Below are positions 52,372-61,234 of a stretch of DNA of 64,000 bases, piece by piece (positions within the stretch are counted from its first letter, which is position 1; each line of letters begins with the position of its first letter). The position numbers and the translations under genes are program-made. The notes below the pieces were generated by a model that saw only the letters and a program-made list of their open reading frames with translations, was not told where the DNA came from and searched no databases. Origin of the DNA: JAEUIE01 sp046350055 (GTDB lineage: Bacteria; Planctomycetota; Planctomycetia; Gemmatales; HRBIN36); assembly GCA_046350055.1 (NCBI GenBank), contig JAXMBC010000001.1, positions 2,604,001 through 2,668,000 of the forward strand, in the 5' to 3' direction.

Positions 52372-53961
52372 TTATGCATAGAGTTTGTAGTCCAGCGTCG
52401 GAAACAGCGTGCTCTTCCACTCCAGTTCGCTAAGCGTCTCAGGCTGCAGGGATCCATCGCTCAGTTGCGTGTAAATCTTGTTGAAATTATCGATGTGTTC
52501 CTTGGTGCGTTTGTGGGCATATTCGACGACAGTGCCGGTCTTCATGATGAAGGCCCAGTCACTGGCCTGGGCAAGCAATAGCTCTTTCGCCGCTGCAGTG
52601 AGTGCCCTTTCCTGTAGCGGCGTGGGGCTGGTATAGCGGTTGGCCATTTCTGTCATGCGCAAAGCAGCTTCATGCAGGTGTGGATAGATCCAGTCATTCG
52701 TGGGATTGAGCCAGACCTCGGCGAAGCCGCCAGCGCCCCAGCTACTGCGAAGCGGTTGACACTCCTGCATCACAGGATGGCGTTGCATATACTCGGGGAT
52801 AGTGATCATCCGCACCGTATTCTGGTCGAAGTGGGTTTTGCGGAAGAGGTTGTCGAGGAACTCCGGGCCTTCGTACCACCAGTGGCCGAACAGTTCAGCG
52901 TCATATGGGGCCAGGATAAGCGGAGGCCGATCATCCATCAGGTTCTCCAGCACCCCCACCTGCTTGATGCGGTGTTCGAGGAAGTGCCCTGCGTGGTCCG
53001 CAGCCCGGTTTAACGCCTGTTGTCGGTCGTAAGGCTTCTTCTTGTCGGTGGCTCCGGTGATGGAGTAATACTTCATACCCAGGTGTGTGCGAATACCGAT
53101 CTCATGCAGGTGGGGCTTGATGTAATCCTCGGGAGCATCGAAGCCAACGTCACGGTAGAACTCGCGGTACGCCGGGTCGCCGGGGTAACCTTCGATGCTG
53201 CTCCATACCTGCTTGGAGGATTCAGTGTCTCTGGCAACAGCCGCAACCCGGGTGCCGGGGCAGAGGATGGGCGCGAAAATGCCGTAGCGTGGCCGGGGGC
53301 GGGCGAAGAGTACCCCGTGAGTATCGACGAAGAAGTACTGGATGCCACTGTCAGCCAGGAGTTGATCGACGCCTTCCGCATAGCCACATTCGGCGAGCCA
53401 GATACCCTTGGGGCGAACACCGAAGTGCCGGTGATGCTCGCGGGCACCCTGTTCGATCTGCACTCGGGCTGCCTTGGGAGCCTGGTCGATCATTAATGGC
53501 AGAAAGCCGTGGGTGGCACAGCAGGTGATAATCTCGAGCTTGCCGGTCTGGTGAAAGCGGCGGAAGCCATTGAGCAGATTGTGATCGTACTTTTCCACAA
53601 AGACTGACTTGCAGATCTGGAACCGCTCGAAGTACATCTTCGCAAGCTTGTGAAACGCAGGCTCAAACCGGGAGCGTCGGACTTCTTTCTCGGAAAGGCT
53701 AAGCAGATTATCGATGTTACGGACGTAACGGCTTTGCAGGAGCGGGTCTTCGAACATGGCTGCCAGGGTGGGCGTGACCGACATGGTGAGTCGCCAGTCA
53801 ACGCCATCCCGTTCCCAGCCTTCCATGATTTCCAGGAGGGGAATGTAGGTTTCGGTGATGCCTTCGTAGAACCAGTCCTCTTCGAGAAAGTCGTTATGCT
53901 CCGGATGCCGGACGAACGGCAGGTGAGCATGGAGTACAAAGCAGAGGTAACCGTCAGGCAT
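52372..53961 (-). CDS. GH57 1,4-alpha-glucan branching enzyme
   Basis: A 529-residue glycogen-branching enzyme. ATG 53961 has AAGGG 8 bases upstream and starts the catalytic barrel directly (FVLHAHLPFVRHPEHND). The nucleophile Glu191 lies in GIWLAECGYAEG and the acid/base Asp354 in APYDAELFGHWWYEG, at spacing like other GH57 branching enzymes. The C-terminal helical DUF1957 part (about 420-520) is present. It introduces alpha-1,6 branches into glycogen. Confidence 0.92.
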   Translation of the reverse strand: MPDGYLCFVLHAHLPFVRHPEHNDFLEEDWFYEGITETYIPLLEIMEGWERDGVDWRLTMSVTPTLAAMFEDPLLQSRYVRNIDNLLSLSEKEVRRSRFEPAFHKLAKMYFERFQICKSVFVEKYDHNLLNGFRRFHQTGKLEIITCCATHGFLPLMIDQAPKAARVQIEQGAREHHRHFGVRPKGIWLAECGYAEGVDQLLADSGIQYFFVDTHGVLFARPRPRYGIFAPILCPGTRVAAVARDTESSKQVWSSIEGYPGDPAYREFYRDVGFDAPEDYIKPHLHEIGIRTHLGMKYYSITGATDKKKPYDRQQALNRAADHAGHFLEHRIKQVGVLENLMDDRPPLILAPYDAELFGHWWYEGPEFLDNLFRKTHFDQNTVRMITIPEYMQRHPVMQECQPLRSSWGAGGFAEVWLNPTNDWIYPHLHEAALRMTEMANRYTSPTPLQERALTAAAKELLLAQASDWAFIMKTGTVVEYAHKRTKEHIDNFNKIYTQLSDGSLQPETLSELEWKSTLFPTLDYKLYA

Positions 53962-54222
53962 AAGCAGGCCCTTGGTAGCAGGTAGCAAAACGCTAGTCGC
54001 TAGATTATGCTCGCCACTGTACTGCCTGTTGCAAGGCAGGGGAAGCACGGATTCTCCGGAACATCCAGACTGATCAGTTGCCCTGACCGGCACAGGTATC
54101 AGAATCGCCACGTTCCTTTACTTGCTCTGTGGCTGGATTCGTCGTACATTTCAGATAGGTCATGATACCTTCATGATCGGCTTCAAAGTATCCACCCCTA
54201 CTGCCTGGCCCACTATTATCCC

Positions 54223-54969
<747 letters not shown>

Positions 54970-54974
54970 ATGAT

Positions 54975-55002
54975 GTGGGCCAGACATTCCTGTCTGGCTC
55001 AC
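54975..55002. terminator. Bidirectional hairpin terminator
   Basis: GTGGGCCAGACA (54975-54986) pairs with TGTCTGGCTCAC (54991-55002) with one G-T wobble and a four-base loop. It lies between the convergent metallophosphoesterase and BBP7 genes; a short T run follows on the plus strand. Confidence 0.65.
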
Positions 55003-55031
55003 ACAGTTTACAACACCATAACACCGAAGTT

Positions 55032-56432
55032 CTAATATCGGAGCTCGAAGCCGATAGCGAGCGTCTGCATCCAGAACGTGGAATGGTTGTGGAAGTTTTC
55101 CGGGGTGGCAGGGTTACCTGAGTTCCCGTCCAGAATATTGGGATTGATGCGGCGGTCGACTTGATCGCCGGGGCGAACGACACCGGTCATGGCCATGAAA
55201 TTGTAATTGAGATAGATCCGGCCATACTCGCAGAAGAAGTAGCCTACCCCCAGTTCAATCTCAGGAACAAACATGAAGCCGATTTCAGTTTCCTGGCCTC
55301 CGTTGCTATCCAGGGCATAGATGCCACCGGACCGGGTCAGAATCTGGAAGTTTGGTGGTGAGGCGCTAAGTGTCGTGCCATTGATCTGGACGGTATTGCG
55401 ATTAAAGCCAAATCCGAGTTGACCACTGACATCAAAAGTCCAGCAGCCTTTGTACCATTGGGAACGCATGCCGAAGTTGATGCCATTGAATGTGTTGGAC
55501 GTTCCGAAGTCATCATAGATGAGACGCTGGACACCAATACCATTCCCTGTTACAGGTGCTTCTTCCTGAAAGAACTCGTTGTACAGGGCTTCATCGAGAT
55601 AGAGGAAGCGGTAGCCCCAGGACCAGTCGAGTCGTCCGTTGGTACCACGGGTGATGTTGTGCACATTGTTGAAGGTGAAGCCCTGCAGGCGGCTGTGCGT
55701 GCCCAGGAGGACATTGCCGGAAATCTGATTGACACCAGCACCCGCTTCACGGGCGATGATGTAGGAGGATTCCGTATTGGTCAGGGAATCAAAATAGGGG
55801 TTAGCCAGGAGTGGATCACCCTGTGACTGCATGCGGAACTGATGGCTTTTGTTGAAAACATTGAAGTAGCTAGCTTCAAAGCCCCACGTTTGTGCAGGTT
55901 GCAGCCACATGCCGCCGACAACCTTGAAGCCGAGGTGAGTTTCCAGGTCGATGGAGCCACCGAAGAGAACCCTGGTGCCTTCGTTGCCGAGAATTCCCTG
56001 TGAGGATTGTGGCAGACTGGTCGTCAACAGGGGGGGCGTATTTGCATCCTTGAAGCGGGCGAAGAGGAGTTCCATACGGAACCAGTAAGGATCTTCGACA
56101 TCGCTGGTCATCAACTGGTTGTTGGCGCCAGTGAATTCATCAAACCACGAAAAACTCCAGGGCCGGAAGAGTGCTTCACGGAAGCCACCCAGCCGATCAG
56201 ACAGGGAGGGTTCCTCAACTAGAACTCCATCACTGGTTGTGGCCGGTGTCGGTTCAACAGTCAGGGCGCCGCCTTCCTGTTTCACCTGGGGTTTGGTCGC
56301 AGGTTCCGCCTTGACGCTGGGTGGTTTGACTTCTGAGGTCGGCGGCACAACGCGGCTGTCCTGGGCGGTAACGCCTGCGAATGGCGTCACGCAGCCCACC
56401 AGTGCCAAACCGAGCCAAACACGACGTTTCAT
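55032..56432 (-). CDS. BBP7-family outer-membrane beta-barrel protein
   Basis: A 466-residue exported protein. ATG 56432 has GGGGGATT upstream and a signal peptide (VWLGLALVGCVTPFAGVTA). A Pro/Thr/Lys/Glu-rich stretch (about 25-75) leads to a beta-rich region of alternating hydrophobic strands, ending with LNYNFMAMTGVVRPGDQVD and a C-terminal aromatic strand (TLAIGFELRY). It fits the planctomycete-enriched BBP7 barrel family (Pfam PF07585). Function is unknown. Confidence 0.8.
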   Translation of the reverse strand: MKRRVWLGLALVGCVTPFAGVTAQDSRVVPPTSEVKPPSVKAEPATKPQVKQEGGALTVEPTPATTSDGVLVEEPSLSDRLGGFREALFRPWSFSWFDEFTGANNQLMTSDVEDPYWFRMELLFARFKDANTPPLLTTSLPQSSQGILGNEGTRVLFGGSIDLETHLGFKVVGGMWLQPAQTWGFEASYFNVFNKSHQFRMQSQGDPLLANPYFDSLTNTESSYIIAREAGAGVNQISGNVLLGTHSRLQGFTFNNVHNITRGTNGRLDWSWGYRFLYLDEALYNEFFQEEAPVTGNGIGVQRLIYDDFGTSNTFNGINFGMRSQWYKGCWTFDVSGQLGFGFNRNTVQINGTTLSASPPNFQILTRSGGIYALDSNGGQETEIGFMFVPEIELGVGYFFCEYGRIYLNYNFMAMTGVVRPGDQVDRRINPNILDGNSGNPATPENFHNHSTFWMQTLAIGFELRY

Positions 56433-56681
56433 CGTCCAATCCCCCAACGACACGAGCTCCCTGTCCAAGGAGAAGCCCGCCTCATCTGTTAAATCGGCTA
56501 AACTGTGCAGGAACTTGCCGGATTTTCCGGAGGGACGAATTGTTCCGTGGCAAACTGCAGAGGCTGGCGGCTTTTGTGAGTTTCGGTTAAAGCAGACTCA
56601 AGATTCTACTCTTGACCCACTCTACCATTTCTGGCATGGAGCCACACTGGGGAGAGGCTCTGCGCCGTTCACGGGGGGACT

Positions 56682-59051
56682 ATGGTGCCGGGGGCTGCCG
56701 GGAAATCGCGCCGCTATCCATCACGCTCTGCCTACTGGCGGGATGTCTGGCAGATTCCCTGTCTCGGCTTGGGGATCGGCTGCCTTCTTGCCTCACTCTG
56801 GTTCTTTCATGGCCCCGCTGCAGAAGGACACAGTCCCCAGGCTCGTTATCAACTTATCCTCGATACCCTCGATGCCGGGCAGGCTGAGGAAGCGCGCAAA
56901 CTCTATCAGGATCTGCAAGCCTCTATCCGCACTCTCGGTGAAGGTGCTGTGGCCAATCTGGAAGGTTGTCTGCTTCTGGCAGATGCAGTTAAACTGTATC
57001 CTCTGCCCGTGAAGTCCAGCGATGGCAGAGAAGTCTATGCTCGGGCCAAGGCAGCCTTCATCAGAGCACAACAGGGTAAACAGCCTTCGGCTCGACTTGG
57101 TTATCGTCTTGCACTGGCTGAACTGGGTGCGGGTACTATCACTCAGTCTAACCTGGATGCTCTGGAAAGGTCGCTGGAGGCTAACACCCAGGATCGTACG
57201 GAAGGATTGCGATTACTCAGCCAGTTACGCATGGTGGCACAACCAGTCGATCCACTGGGGGCGTTGCGAGCCGTGGATCTGCAGCTGGGCCTTACCTCGG
57301 CAGAAAAGCAAGCTGCACTACGACTGCAGAAAGCAATGCTGTTAGCCGGGTTGGAACGCTGGCCGGAAATCAGCAAGACTGTGGCAGGCATCTCACACGA
57401 TGCCAATGAATATCCACAAGCGCTTCAGTGGCAGGCCCGCGCTGCCTATGAAATGAAGCAATGGGGAGAAGCTGCCCGGTTGTGGGCACTCGTACCTCCG
57501 CGTGAGATGACTGCTACTTCACTCTACTTCGCCGGGTACTGTCAGCAACAATTGCATAATCCCGTGGAAGCGAGGAAGCACTGGGAGCGAGTCTGGCGTG
57601 AACATCTGGCAACCTCGGAAGCCATTGCGGCCCAGGCGGCACTGGCTGATCTTGCCATCGAACAGGCCCGCTGGCACGATGCCATCCGCGCTATGACTAC
57701 GCTGCTGGCTTCGCGTAAACCCGAGAGTGGCTTCCATGGACTGCTCACAGTGCAGGGGCTGCAGGAGAAGACTGCTGACCTTGCAGACAGAATGATCAAG
57801 CTCCGCCGCTGGGAAGACTTGCGGTTGCTAAGCGAAGCTGCTGTACCCTGGGATTTTGGCGGCAAGCCCTATGACTGGCTGAGTCAGGCCTGGCATGAGC
57901 TGGCCGAACCGGTTGCAGGCACGACGGAGACGCTTCCCGCTGCCATCAAGGCTTATGCCCAGGCAGCAGACTATGCCTGGAAAGCAGCGCAACGGATGCC
58001 GCTGGAAGACAAGCAGCGTCTGCTGCTGCTGGCAGGGCAGGATGCAATCAAAGCCAGATCATTTCAACTAGCCCAAAAAGCGCTGGGGGAACTCCTGGCC
58101 CTAGGACCGAACGATCAACTGAAGCCGCGGGTGCTGCTGGGCCTGGCTGACACGCTCACGGAACAGCGGCAGTATCTGCTAGCAGCCGATCGCTTGCGGG
58201 AAGCGATTCTTCTCCCCGGCCCTCACGAAGCAACTGCACGGCTGAAGCTGGCTCATCTTCTCATTCTGGATGACAAGCTGAGTCTGGAGGCAGGCAAACA
58301 GCTGGAGGCTGCTGCGGGGCTGATCATTCGCCCGGATAGCGGTCCCGATGCCCGTACCGCCTGTCATCGCTGGGCAGCCTATCTCTGCGACATGGTTTAC
58401 AACAAGAAGAGCAATCAACTACTCCAGGCCATCAATGCCTGTGACCGGGCACTGCGATTGGCAACACCTCATCCCGAAGCGGCCCAGACCCGCTATCTCC
58501 TCGCGGAACTACTGCTGGCTGATGCCAGACCTGCTTCGCAGGTGCTGCAATCACAATCACATGAAGAACTACTGCGCAAGCAGGCCGAACAGTTGTGGCA
58601 GGCGTGTCAGCACTTCCAGCAGGCCGCCGAGGAGTTGCGCAGCCCGGATGTGATAATCAAATCTACTCAGACACGCGATGCCCACATTCGGTACGCTCGC
58701 TTCGGTCAGGCCGACTGCTGGTTCCAGTTGGGAATGCTGCGCCCCTTCGCCCCAAGCCATGTGCCCAACGCGGATGTATGCTGGCAGCGTGCAGGTGAAA
58801 TATATCGTTCACTCTCCGAGCAATCGAGCCACCGGGTGGATGCCCTGCTGGCTCATGTCTTCCTCAGTGAATGCCAGGACAAGCAAGGCCAGCGCCGCGA
58901 GATGGAAGAAACGCTTCGCAACGCAGAACAATTGCTGGCACAAATGACGGATGATGAATTGAAGGTTCGGACTCGCATCGATCCGCTGGCCCGCAGCCAG
59001 TGGGAAGCCATGTTGCAGAAGCGTCTTACCGTGGTGCGAGGCATGCCATGA
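56682..59051 (+). CDS. Membrane-anchored TPR-like protein
   Basis: A 789-residue protein with one membrane helix near 25-43 (PCLGLGIGCLLASLWFF) and then an all-helical, repeat-rich extracytoplasmic region. Repeated units such as ARYQLILDTLDAGQAEEARK, AARLWALVPP and SEAIAAQAALADLAIEQARW resemble tetratricopeptide repeats. ACGGGGGGACT precedes ATG 56682. It overlaps scpB by ATGA, so the two are translated together, an unexpected pairing. Confidence 0.7.
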   Translation: MVPGAAGKSRRYPSRSAYWRDVWQIPCLGLGIGCLLASLWFFHGPAAEGHSPQARYQLILDTLDAGQAEEARKLYQDLQASIRTLGEGAVANLEGCLLLADAVKLYPLPVKSSDGREVYARAKAAFIRAQQGKQPSARLGYRLALAELGAGTITQSNLDALERSLEANTQDRTEGLRLLSQLRMVAQPVDPLGALRAVDLQLGLTSAEKQAALRLQKAMLLAGLERWPEISKTVAGISHDANEYPQALQWQARAAYEMKQWGEAARLWALVPPREMTATSLYFAGYCQQQLHNPVEARKHWERVWREHLATSEAIAAQAALADLAIEQARWHDAIRAMTTLLASRKPESGFHGLLTVQGLQEKTADLADRMIKLRRWEDLRLLSEAAVPWDFGGKPYDWLSQAWHELAEPVAGTTETLPAAIKAYAQAADYAWKAAQRMPLEDKQRLLLLAGQDAIKARSFQLAQKALGELLALGPNDQLKPRVLLGLADTLTEQRQYLLAADRLREAILLPGPHEATARLKLAHLLILDDKLSLEAGKQLEAAAGLIIRPDSGPDARTACHRWAAYLCDMVYNKKSNQLLQAINACDRALRLATPHPEAAQTRYLLAELLLADARPASQVLQSQSHEELLRKQAEQLWQACQHFQQAAEELRSPDVIIKSTQTRDAHIRYARFGQADCWFQLGMLRPFAPSHVPNADVCWQRAGEIYRSLSEQSSHRVDALLAHVFLSECQDKQGQRREMEETLRNAEQLLAQMTDDELKVRTRIDPLARSQWEAMLQKRLTVVRGMP

Positions 59052-59716
59052 GCGGTGACGTGCTTGCAACCTATCAACCAGCAATGGGCAATGACTGGCA
59101 ACTGGATGTGGATCCAGTGGATGAGTTTGTAGAACCTACGGGGGAAGCTGTAGAAAACACGGAACCCGCAACCCCGGCAGTCAGTACAGCACAAGACGAC
59201 TCGCCGCCGTCTCTGGCCCGGCTGTTGGAAGCGATGCTGTTTGCTGCTGTGGAACCATTGACCTTCGAACGGCTGGCAGGCATGATCCGAGGCCTCACAG
59301 TCACGCAGCTGGACGAAGTGGTGGGGCAACTCAATCGTCAATATCGCCAGCAGCAGCGGCCGTATCACATCCAGCAACAGCCTTTGGGGTATCGATTGGT
59401 TCTGCGGACCAGGTATCGCCCCTTGCTGGAGACCCTCTATGGCGGGTTAAAGGAGGCACGCTTCACGCAGGCCGCTATCGAGTGCCTTTCGATCGTGGCG
59501 TATCGACAGCCCCTGAGTTTGACCGAGATCGAAGCAATCCGTGGCGATGAATGTGGTCAGCCTCTGAAGCAGCTCATTCGACGAGGGATGGTACAGTTGT
59601 CGGGCAAGAATGAAGCCAACGAACCGCTTTACCAGACAACGCAGCGGTTCCTCGAGTTCTTTCAGATCAGTAAACCGGGCGATCTGCCTCGGGCAGACGA
59701 CCTGGAGCGGCTCTAA
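59048..59716 (+). CDS. scpB: ScpB, segregation and condensation protein
   Basis: A 222-residue kleisin-associated subunit of the SMC complex. ATG 59048 lies in the overlapping stop of the TPR gene. An acidic N-terminal tail (about 1-55) precedes two winged-helix domains, with LLEAMLFAAVEPLTFERLAGM, LGYRLVLRTRY, FTQAAIECLSIVAYRQPLS and PLYQTTQRFLEFFQIS. scpA is not adjacent. Confidence 0.93.
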   Translation: MSGDVLATYQPAMGNDWQLDVDPVDEFVEPTGEAVENTEPATPAVSTAQDDSPPSLARLLEAMLFAAVEPLTFERLAGMIRGLTVTQLDEVVGQLNRQYRQQQRPYHIQQQPLGYRLVLRTRYRPLLETLYGGLKEARFTQAAIECLSIVAYRQPLSLTEIEAIRGDECGQPLKQLIRRGMVQLSGKNEANEPLYQTTQRFLEFFQISKPGDLPRADDLERL

Positions 59717-59831
59717 CGTCGTTATGACTGTAGTAACCAGAACCAGTATCAGTACCCGCGTTCATCTTTCACTATTTCCCAACTGATATGACAACTGCAT
59801 CGTAGTACCGTAGTGTAGCCAGTGAAAAAGA

Positions 59832-60719
59832 ATGGGACTAAGTATGTTACGTTCAGTTAGCAGTATGCCTCGATTGCCTGTACGTCCCAAAGACGGGCAT
59901 AAGGGCACGTTCGGTAAGGTGCTCATTATTGCTGGCAGTGTCGGTATGAGTGGCGCAGCGATTTTAGCCGGGCATGGTGCCTTGCGTAGTGGTGCGGGGC
60001 TGGTTCATGTCGCCTGCCCGAGGCCCATTCAAGAACTTGTTGCAGCGGGGAATCCCTGTTACCTCACGACGGGATTACCTGCGGAGGCTGACGGCACCCT
60101 GGCAGCAAATGCCATTGACGCTATCGTTCCTCTTCTGGCTTCGGCTAAGTGTGTCGCCATCGGCCCCGGATTGGGCAAGACACCTGCCATGGTGGAAATA
60201 CTGGATCAAGTACTGCGACACTTTCCCCGTCAGATAGTCATTGATGCTGATGGATTGACCGCATATAAGACCTTGCACGGCATGAGACGCATCGAAGAAC
60301 GCAAGGTCCCTCTTCTCCTCACACCGCATCCAGGCGAGATGTCCCAGCTCATGGATGTCCCCATCCAGGTGATCCAAAGCGACCGGAAGATGCAGGCAGT
60401 CAAGTTTGCCACGGAACACAAACTGGTCGTCGTGCTGAAAGGGCATGCCAGTCTGGTGACCGATGGGCTGCGTGTCTACACGAACAACACGGGCAACTCG
60501 GGCATGGCCAAGGGAGGCAGTGGCGATGTTCTGACGGGTATGATTGCCGCTCTGGCAGCCCAGGGTATGGCAACTCTGGAAGCTGCGCAAGTCGGTGTTT
60601 ATGTGCATGGGATTGCTGGCGACCTGGCAGCAGCTGCACTTGGAGAGATAGGAATGCTCCCGACGGATATTGTCGAGGCTCTCATAGCAGCATTCCGGAA
60701 GTATGTGCCCACGGCGTGA
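59832..60719 (+). CDS. nnrD: ADP-dependent NAD(P)H-hydrate dehydratase
   Basis: A 295-residue ribokinase-fold enzyme that repairs hydrated NAD(P)H. Landmarks are GKVLIIAGSVGMSGAAILAG, SGAGLVHVACP, VLLTPHPGEMSQLM and the ADP-binding NTGNSGMAKGGSGDVLTGMI. It lacks the N-terminal epimerase domain of NnrDE fusions. The putative selenoprotein gene follows 95 bases later in the same direction. Confidence 0.94.
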   Translation: MGLSMLRSVSSMPRLPVRPKDGHKGTFGKVLIIAGSVGMSGAAILAGHGALRSGAGLVHVACPRPIQELVAAGNPCYLTTGLPAEADGTLAANAIDAIVPLLASAKCVAIGPGLGKTPAMVEILDQVLRHFPRQIVIDADGLTAYKTLHGMRRIEERKVPLLLTPHPGEMSQLMDVPIQVIQSDRKMQAVKFATEHKLVVVLKGHASLVTDGLRVYTNNTGNSGMAKGGSGDVLTGMIAALAAQGMATLEAAQVGVYVHGIAGDLAAAALGEIGMLPTDIVEALIAAFRKYVPTA

Positions 60720-60740
60720 TGTCTGCCCATTTGTACCAAC

Positions 60741-60746
60741 TATAAT
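60741..60746 (+). promoter_or_regulatory. Candidate -10 element upstream of the selenoprotein gene
   Basis: A perfect TATAAT 69 bases before the ATG at 60815. No convincing -35 lies at the usual distance, so the gene may also be read from the nnrD transcript. Confidence 0.35.
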
Positions 60747-60814
60747 GAAACACAGCGTGTTCCGATTGAAGCATCACCACGCAGACGTCGATAAGAAAGA
60801 GACAAGGAGAAAAC

Positions 60815-61057
60815 ATGAACGTCACCATCACGTTTTGCATGATGTGAAACTACACCCCACAGGCCGTCAGTTTGACGAGCAAGCTGCTGGGTACATTCCG
60901 TCAGGGTATCAAAAACCTGACCCTCATTCCCAGCGGCGGCGGTGTGTTTGAAGTGGAAGTGAATGGCAAAGTCGTTCATTCCAAGAAAGCGGTCGGCAAG
61001 TTTCCCGATGAAGCGGTCTTGCTGAATGAACTGCAGAAACTGTTGCCTGCTGCGTAA
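60815..61057 (+). CDS. Probable SelW/Rdx-family selenoprotein (in-frame TGA = selenocysteine)
   Basis: An 80-codon gene with AAGGAGAAAAC before ATG 60815. The frame contains one TGA (60845-60847) and ends at TAA 61055-61057. Read as selenocysteine, the start is NVTITFCMMU followed by NYTPQAVSL, giving a CxxU redox motif (Cys8, Sec11) exactly where SelW/SelT/SelH (Rdx) proteins carry CxxC or CxxU. The rest fits the family: IPSGGGVFEVEVNGKVVHSK and a FPDE stretch. The open frame after the TGA starts only with TTG 60872 and would lack the first strand and the redox site. A hairpin follows the TGA and a terminator follows the gene. Alternatives are a sequencing error for Cys or a pseudogene. Confidence 0.82.
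60856..60891 (+). promoter_or_regulatory. Candidate bacterial SECIS hairpin
   Basis: Starting 9 bases after the TGA, the transcript can fold into a two-tier hairpin. The lower stem CCCA (60856-60859) pairs with TGGG (60888-60891) and CAG with CTG; the upper stem CGTCA (60865-60869) pairs with TGACG (60873-60877) around the loop GTT. The loop begins with G and lies 22 bases after the TGA, within the range described for bacterial SECIS elements. Confidence 0.55.
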
Positions 61058-61074
61058 CTCTTTTTTCACAGCTG

Positions 61075-61105
61075 AAACGGGCAGTCGCAAAGCGCCTGCC
61101 CGTTT
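61075..61105 (+). terminator. Rho-independent terminator after the selenoprotein gene
   Basis: A perfect 10-bp stem AAACGGGCAG (61075-61084) with CTGCCCGTTT (61096-61105); the loop can pair further (CGC AAA GCG). TTTATCTTGTTTT forms the trailing T-rich stretch. Confidence 0.85.
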
Positions 61106-61234
61106 ATCTTGTTTTAGTCTCCATTCTTACGCGCAAGCTGGATGTATTCCTTCGTTTGCCCAGTGTCAAACGAGTAGGTCTGGTAGAAGCAGCCAGCTTC
61201 TATTATTATCTGGCACAGCCAACAGGAGTCAGTC

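Noticed and set aside
60872..61057. A 61-residue protein starting at TTG 60872
   Set aside because: It lacks the first strand and redox motif of the Rdx family, and the strong ribosome-binding site is at 60815; read-through of the TGA explains the region better.
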